From Pseudomonadota bacterium (GTDB lineage Bacteria > Pseudomonadota > Alphaproteobacteria > Sphingomonadales > Sphingomonadaceae): DNA of 35,609 nt. The translations under genes and the position numbers were made by a program. This document shows positions 32,896-35,609 of this stretch, piece by piece. The notes under the pieces are model-generated. The model worked only from the letters and a program-made list of their open reading frames with translations, was not told the DNA's origin and ran no database searches. Positions within the stretch are counted from its first letter, which is position 1. Each line of letters begins with the position of its first letter. Location of the stretch: the NCBI GenBank assembly GCA_023416515.1, contig JAEZHP010000158.1, positions 1-35,609 of the forward strand. The letters are read 5' to 3'.

Positions 32896-32925
32896 AATGT
32901 CCGCTTTCGACCCATTGCAGACACT
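32896..32925 (+). repeat. ~30-bp palindrome family, copy 8
   Basis: AATGTCCGCTTTCGACCC followed by ATTGCAGACACT, nearly consensus. It lies between the divergent DUF6980-like and lipoprotein genes. A right-half fragment, CGACCCATTTTGGCCACTT, is at 32863-32881. Confidence 0.85.
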
Positions 32926-32948
32926 CACCTCCGGCTTATTGTCAGGCT

Positions 32949-33344
32949 ATGAAGCCTTGGATCGCGACCCCGTTCATCTTGGTGTTCCTGCTGACAGGGT
33001 GCAGTTATCGCTACGACCTTGTGGCATTTCGGCAGGGCGATGCGATTGTTATCGCTCCTCAAGACAAACAAGGATCGGGTTGCATGTCCCATCTTACCGT
33101 CACGAGCGAGACGGGCGAGTTGGTCTGGGAGGCGACTAACAACACCTATTCCCCGCCACCATGTGAAAACAGATTTCCGGTAATCTACGGGACGGCGCCC
33201 GCCGGTCTATGGACGGAGGTGGAGGCCGCGCCATTACGACCCGGCGTAGTCTACGAGGTCTACGCATGGGATGGCGATGGTTACACAGGGACGTTCCGGC
33301 TGGGCGAGAATGGCGCAGTGGAGAACATCGACGAGCAGCGTTGA
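32949..33344 (+). CDS. Hypothetical lipoprotein
   Basis: A 131-residue lipoprotein with signal MKPWIATPFILVFLLTGC (lipid on Cys18, lipobox LTGC). The mature part has two cysteines (GSGCMSHLTV, PPPCENRFP), probably a disulfide, and beta-rich sequence ending GDGYTGTFRLGENGAVENID. Function unknown. The upstream frame to 32703 is not family-like. Its stop overlaps the first base of the next palindrome copy. Confidence 0.8.
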   Translation: MKPWIATPFILVFLLTGCSYRYDLVAFRQGDAIVIAPQDKQGSGCMSHLTVTSETGELVWEATNNTYSPPPCENRFPVIYGTAPAGLWTEVEAAPLRPGVVYEVYAWDGDGYTGTFRLGENGAVENIDEQR

Positions 33345-33373
33345 ACGCCCGCCATCCCCCCATTGCGGACACT
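33344..33373 (+). repeat. ~30-bp palindrome family, copy 9
   Basis: AACGCCCGCCATCCCCCC followed by ATTGCGGACACT; the right half is intact and the left diverged. It lies between the lipoprotein and the zinc-ribbon membrane protein. Confidence 0.7.
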
Positions 33374-33385
33374 CGCCAGTTGGCT

Positions 33386-33709
33386 ATGCTCGCCCCCGTG
33401 GTCCGGATCAGAGCATATACATTCACGCTTTCACTACCGATCCTGATTGTGGTCGTGGGGTTTGCCATATCTCTGGTGACGCACGAGATCGGCGGTGTGG
33501 ATAGCTTTTACATCGGGTTTGGCAGCGGAGTTTTCGGGATCCTTCTACAACTGATCTTCTCGATTGCCTTCGCCTGCCCAGAGTGCGGCAAATCCCCGTA
33601 TACTATCGGGCCACTTCGGGTATTCCACGGCATGGCCGCGAAACCCATTCCTGACCGGGTTTGCTCGAACTGCGGTTACAATCTCGCCGCGAGAGAGGAC
33701 GCGGCGTAG
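33386..33709 (+). CDS. Two-TM protein with C-terminal zinc ribbon
   Basis: A 107-residue protein: TM1 about 11-31, TM2 about 44-62, then two CxxC pairs (CPEC 64-67, CSNC 93-96) forming a zinc ribbon that ends NCGYNLAARED. Function unknown. ATG 33386 follows the palindrome copy; longer frames overlap the lipoprotein gene. No clear Shine-Dalgarno. Confidence 0.7.
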   Translation: MLAPVVRIRAYTFTLSLPILIVVVGFAISLVTHEIGGVDSFYIGFGSGVFGILLQLIFSIAFACPECGKSPYTIGPLRVFHGMAAKPIPDRVCSNCGYNLAAREDAA

Positions 33710-33718
33710 CCAAACGCC

Positions 33719-33748
33719 AACGTCTGCTTTCCACCCATAACGGACGAT
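33719..33748 (+). repeat. ~30-bp palindrome family, copy 10
   Basis: AACGTCTGCTTTCCACCC followed by ATAACGGACGAT. It closes the small-gene array just before the packaging-gene promoter. Confidence 0.75.
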
Positions 33749-33760
33749 CGGCCTAAAAGC

Positions 33761-33789
33761 TTGACATCGTGACGCTGTTCTGGTACAAA
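33761..33789 (+). promoter_or_regulatory. Sigma70-type promoter of packaging leader
   Basis: -35 TTGACA (33761-33766) is perfect. A 17-base spacer leads to -10 TACAAA (33784-33789). Expected start near 33796. The -10 is enclosed by the inverted repeat 33775-33799. Confidence 0.75.
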
Positions 33790-33799
33790 ACAAGAACAG
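33775..33799. promoter_or_regulatory. Operator-like inverted repeat over the -10
   Basis: CTGTTCT (33775-33781) and AGAACAG (33793-33799) are perfect inverted halves 11 bases apart, covering the -10. On the minus strand GTTC-N7-GTAC is one base off the alphaproteobacterial LexA box GTTC-N7-GTTC. Repressor identity is open: LexA or a phage-type repressor. Confidence 0.6.
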
Positions 33800-33880
33800 T
33801 CGATTAGTGTGAGTGGGCGCCGGGTCTGGTCCGGCTGGGCAAATCTGGAGGTCGCGCGGCGGTGCCGGGCGGCCTTTTTT
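33796..33880 (+). ncRNA. Short leader transcript ending in a terminator (candidate)
   Basis: From the predicted start near 33796 to the T-run at 33880 a transcript of about 85 bases would fold as GCCGG/CCGGC (33819-33835 region) and then the terminator hairpin. It contains no good coding frame. It could be a stand-alone RNA or an attenuated leader of the terS-like gene. Both ends are predictions. Confidence 0.45.
33850..33880 (+). terminator. Intrinsic terminator before terS-like gene
   Basis: GGTCGC (33850-33855) pairs with GCGGCC (33869-33874, one G-U pair), CGGC (33857-33860) pairs with GCCG (33864-33867), loop GGT, then T6 at 33875-33880. It lies between the promoter and the start codon at 33903. 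Confidence 0.7.
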
Positions 33881-33902
33881 CGTGCGCGGATGGGAGTGGG
33901 GG

Positions 33903-34577
33903 ATGGCGGGGACGCGACGGAAGTCGGCCGGGGAGGGACCTTCGAGCCTGGATCATGGCGCGGGACAGGTGGGCTCGGGAGCGGCGGAAGAGGGGGACGG
34001 CGGTCGGGACCTCTGCCCGTTCTGCGGCTCCGTCGTTCCGGAGGAGGCGGGCGCGCGGATCGTGCCGGGGCGGGGGCTGACCATGCAGGTGCGGCGCACC
34101 GGCGGCCGCAAGCTGTTCGGTAAGGCGCGCAAGGAGCTGTTCCTGGAATGGTTCGCGGCGACCGGAAATCTGAGCTTCTCGGCCGAGCAGGTCGACGTTT
34201 GCCGGCAGACGGTGTCGAAGCATCGGCTGAGCGATGCCGAGTTTGCGGCAGCCTATAATCAGGCGATCGACCTTGGAGTGCCGGACCTTCAGGCGCGGTT
34301 GCAGGCATGGCTGCAGGGGCGGCCGAAGCTCGACCTGCATGGCGGACTGGTCGAGCCGGACGATTCCGGCTTCGATCCGCAGCTCGCGCTCCAGATGCTT
34401 CGCGAGTTCAACCGCTTCGCGCAGGCGGGGCCGGGGCAGGCGCTGAAGCGGGGAAGGGCGCCGCGGGTGGCGACCAACGCGGAGGTGCGGGCGGCTTTGG
34501 TCAAGGCGCTGAAGGCGTTCGGGGTGCGCGTGACGAAGGAAGAGGCGGCGGGGGAGGCGGTGAGCCAGAAGGCTTGA
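33903..34577 (+). CDS. Small terminase-like protein (GTA/phage terS)
   Basis: A 224-residue protein. The central part has a helix-turn-helix layout typical of TerS: KARKELFLEWFAATGNLSFS, then AEQVDVCRQTVSKHRLSDAE, FAAAYNQAIDLG. A helical tail (DPQLALQMLREFNRF) follows. In GTAs it is the first structural-cluster gene and binds DNA for packaging. Unusual is the N-terminal 60-residue extension with CPFC (38-41), a possible half zinc site. ATG 33903 follows GGGAGTGGGGG; ATG 34083 (MQVRRTGGRK) is a possible shorter start that would drop the extension. Preceded by a promoter and a terminator, and followed by another terminator before terL. Confidence 0.7.
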   Translation: MAGTRRKSAGEGPSSLDHGAGQVGSGAAEEGDGGRDLCPFCGSVVPEEAGARIVPGRGLTMQVRRTGGRKLFGKARKELFLEWFAATGNLSFSAEQVDVCRQTVSKHRLSDAEFAAAYNQAIDLGVPDLQARLQAWLQGRPKLDLHGGLVEPDDSGFDPQLALQMLREFNRFAQAGPGQALKRGRAPRVATNAEVRAALVKALKAFGVRVTKEEAAGEAVSQKA

Positions 34578-34611
34578 GGGTTCTCGCGGAGGCGCGGGGG
34601 CGCGGGGAAAG

Positions 34612-34637
34612 AGGCGCGGCTTGGCCGCGCTTTTTTT
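34612..34637 (+). terminator. Strong intrinsic terminator between terS-like gene and terL
   Basis: GCGCGGC (34614-34620) and GCCGCGC (34624-34630) form a perfect 7-bp stem with loop TTG, followed by T7 (34631-34637). This is the best intrinsic terminator in the window. It starts 35 bases after the terS-like stop and ends 64 bases before terL. Confidence 0.85.
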
Positions 34638-34701
34638 CTGCCTGCGGCACGGGGAGTTCGGGCGCCTCCGAGTCTCCGCGTGAAAAATCGATGGGGCTTC
34701 C

Positions 34702-35609
34702 ATGACATATGAGAAAGCGGACTTCGGGGCTTTGCTTCGGAGGGTGGGGGAGGCGTGCGCTGCGGATGACGAGCGTTGGCTTCGGCTGGTCGAGCGGATG
34801 CCGGGGCCGGTGTTGCGGCGGCTTCGCCGGGAATTCTTCTGGCAGGCCCATGGCGGGCAGGGGGAGCCTCCGTCCGGAGGCCCCGGCGGCGATTGGCGGG
34901 TGTGGCTGCTGATGGCGGGGCGCGGGTTCGGCAAGACGCTGGCCGGGGCGCAATGGGTGTCGGCCCGGGCAAGGGAGGTGAAGGGGGCGCAGATCGCCCT
35001 GGTCGGGGCGAGCAGCGCTGAGGTCGCCCGGGTCATGGTCGAGGGGCCGAGCGGGCTGATCGCGGTCGCGGAGGCAGCCGGCGAGGAGGTGAGCTGGGTC
35101 CCGACGCGCGGGGTCCTGAGCTTCGCGAGCGGAGCGCAGGCGTTCGTCTATTCGGGAGCGGCCGGCGACCAATTGAGGGGTCCGCAGCACCATTTCGCGT
35201 GGTGCGACGAGATCGCCAAGTGGCGGCAGGCGGACCTCGCCTGGGACAATCTGATGATGGGGATGCGGCTCGGGAAAAGGCCGCGGATCGTGGTGACGAC
35301 GACCCCGCGCTCGGTGGCGATCGTCCGGCGGGTGAGGGCGCTCGACGGGACCGTCGAGACCGGCGGGGCGACCGGCGAGAACGTCCATGTCGGCGAGGAC
35401 TTCCGGCGCTGGATGGTCGAGACCTATGGCGGGACCAGGCTCGGCCGGCAGGAGCTCGACGGCAAGCTGTTCGAGGAGGTGGAGGGGGCGCTGTTTCCGC
35501 GGGCGTTGCTCGAGCGGGCGCGTTTGATCCTCCCCGAGCTCGGCTCGGGGAGGTGGCAGCGCGAAGCGCTGACGGAGGGGCCGGCGCCATACCCCACCAC
35601 CCCCCCCTA
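34702..35609 (+). CDS. Large terminase subunit (GTA/phage terL), 3' end cut off
   Basis: The open frame from ATG 34702 reaches the window edge (302 codons). It is the packaging ATPase: Walker A AGRGFGKT (72-79), Walker B HFAWCDE with Asp169 and Glu170, and the coupling motif VVTTTPR near 197-203. WCDEIAKWRQADLAWDNLMM and MGMRLGKRPRIVVTTTP match the ORFg2/DNA-packaging group of Rhodobacter-type GTAs. The C-terminal nuclease domain is not in the window. The last bases, CCCCACCACCCCCCCTA, are of low complexity and give an odd PAPYPTTPP tail, so the edge may be a contig end or error. GTA rather than prophage is favoured but not proven. Confidence 0.85.
   Translation, partial: MTYEKADFGALLRRVGEACAADDERWLRLVERMPGPVLRRLRREFFWQAHGGQGEPPSGGPGGDWRVWLLMAGRGFGKTLAGAQWVSARAREVKGAQIALVGASSAEVARVMVEGPSGLIAVAEAAGEEVSWVPTRGVLSFASGAQAFVYSGAAGDQLRGPQHHFAWCDEIAKWRQADLAWDNLMMGMRLGKRPRIVVTTTPRSVAIVRRVRALDGTVETGGATGENVHVGEDFRRWMVETYGGTRLGRQELDGKLFEEVEGALFPRALLERARLILPELGSGRWQREALTEGPAPYPTTPP

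Noticed and set aside
32245..33748. A classical integron cassette array or CRISPR array.
   Set aside because: No RYYYAAC/GTTRRRY attC cores and no integrase are seen. The repeats are irregularly spaced by whole genes, so they are not CRISPR repeats.

Overview
The window looks like a chromosomal segment of a high-GC alphaproteobacterium, most likely a sphingomonad. This rests on the rpsA-ihfB order, a DUF1192 protein near clpA, many GTG/TTG starts, hairpin elements with a TTTC loop, a dispersed ~30-bp palindrome of the kind seen between genes in such genomes, and, at the right end, terminase genes that look like the start of a gene transfer agent (GTA) or prophage head cluster. Taxonomy is inferred from family resemblance, not from a marker-gene search.

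Layout. 1-531 is the cut-off end of a secreted YadA-like head-repeat protein (minus). 765-5844 holds clpA, DUF1192, a quinone oxidoreductase, a membrane protein and a GST. 6069-9489 holds a BlaI/M56-peptidase pair behind a perfect BlaI-type operator, then an MBL-fold hydrolase and a DUF4230 protein. 9590-12839 holds nadA, a VOC protein, nadC, a membrane protein whose ribosome-binding site lies inside a hairpin, and DUF4112. 12842-15140 holds a peptide-binding lipoprotein, a PilZ protein, tRNA-Leu(UAA) and a small unknown. 15267-18003 holds ihfB (with an exact FNR/FixK-type box upstream), rpsA and a small membrane protein.

18.3-20.83 kb is accessory: two secreted unknowns in an operon and one small unknown, with copies of the ~30-bp palindrome on the flanks and in the gap between transcripts. 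20.9-31.0 kb is a signalling and envelope region. It has a FixL-like sensor kinase, a SEDS-like (FtsW/RodA-like) membrane protein, and a plus-strand phosphorelay operon (CHASE3 hybrid kinase, single-domain receiver, Hpt protein). Opposing it is a minus-strand operon of four genes with 4-base overlaps: receiver, YaiO-type TPR/outer-membrane barrel, HEAT-repeat membrane protein and processive GT2 glycosyltransferase. I read the last two operons as a phosphorelay facing the polysaccharide export machine it may control.

31.0-33.75 kb holds a YczE-type membrane protein and a GNAT acetyltransferase, then a run of small genes in mixed orientation. A copy of the same palindrome sits in every gap of that run. 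33.76-35.6 kb starts the packaging module. A strong promoter overlaps a perfect inverted repeat, followed by a short leader ending in an intrinsic terminator, a terS-like gene, a second strong intrinsic terminator, and terL running off the window.

The most interesting signals are the terminator-punctuated leader of the packaging genes, the palindrome-delimited small-gene array, the phosphorelay/polysaccharide pair, and the FNR-type box at ihfB.
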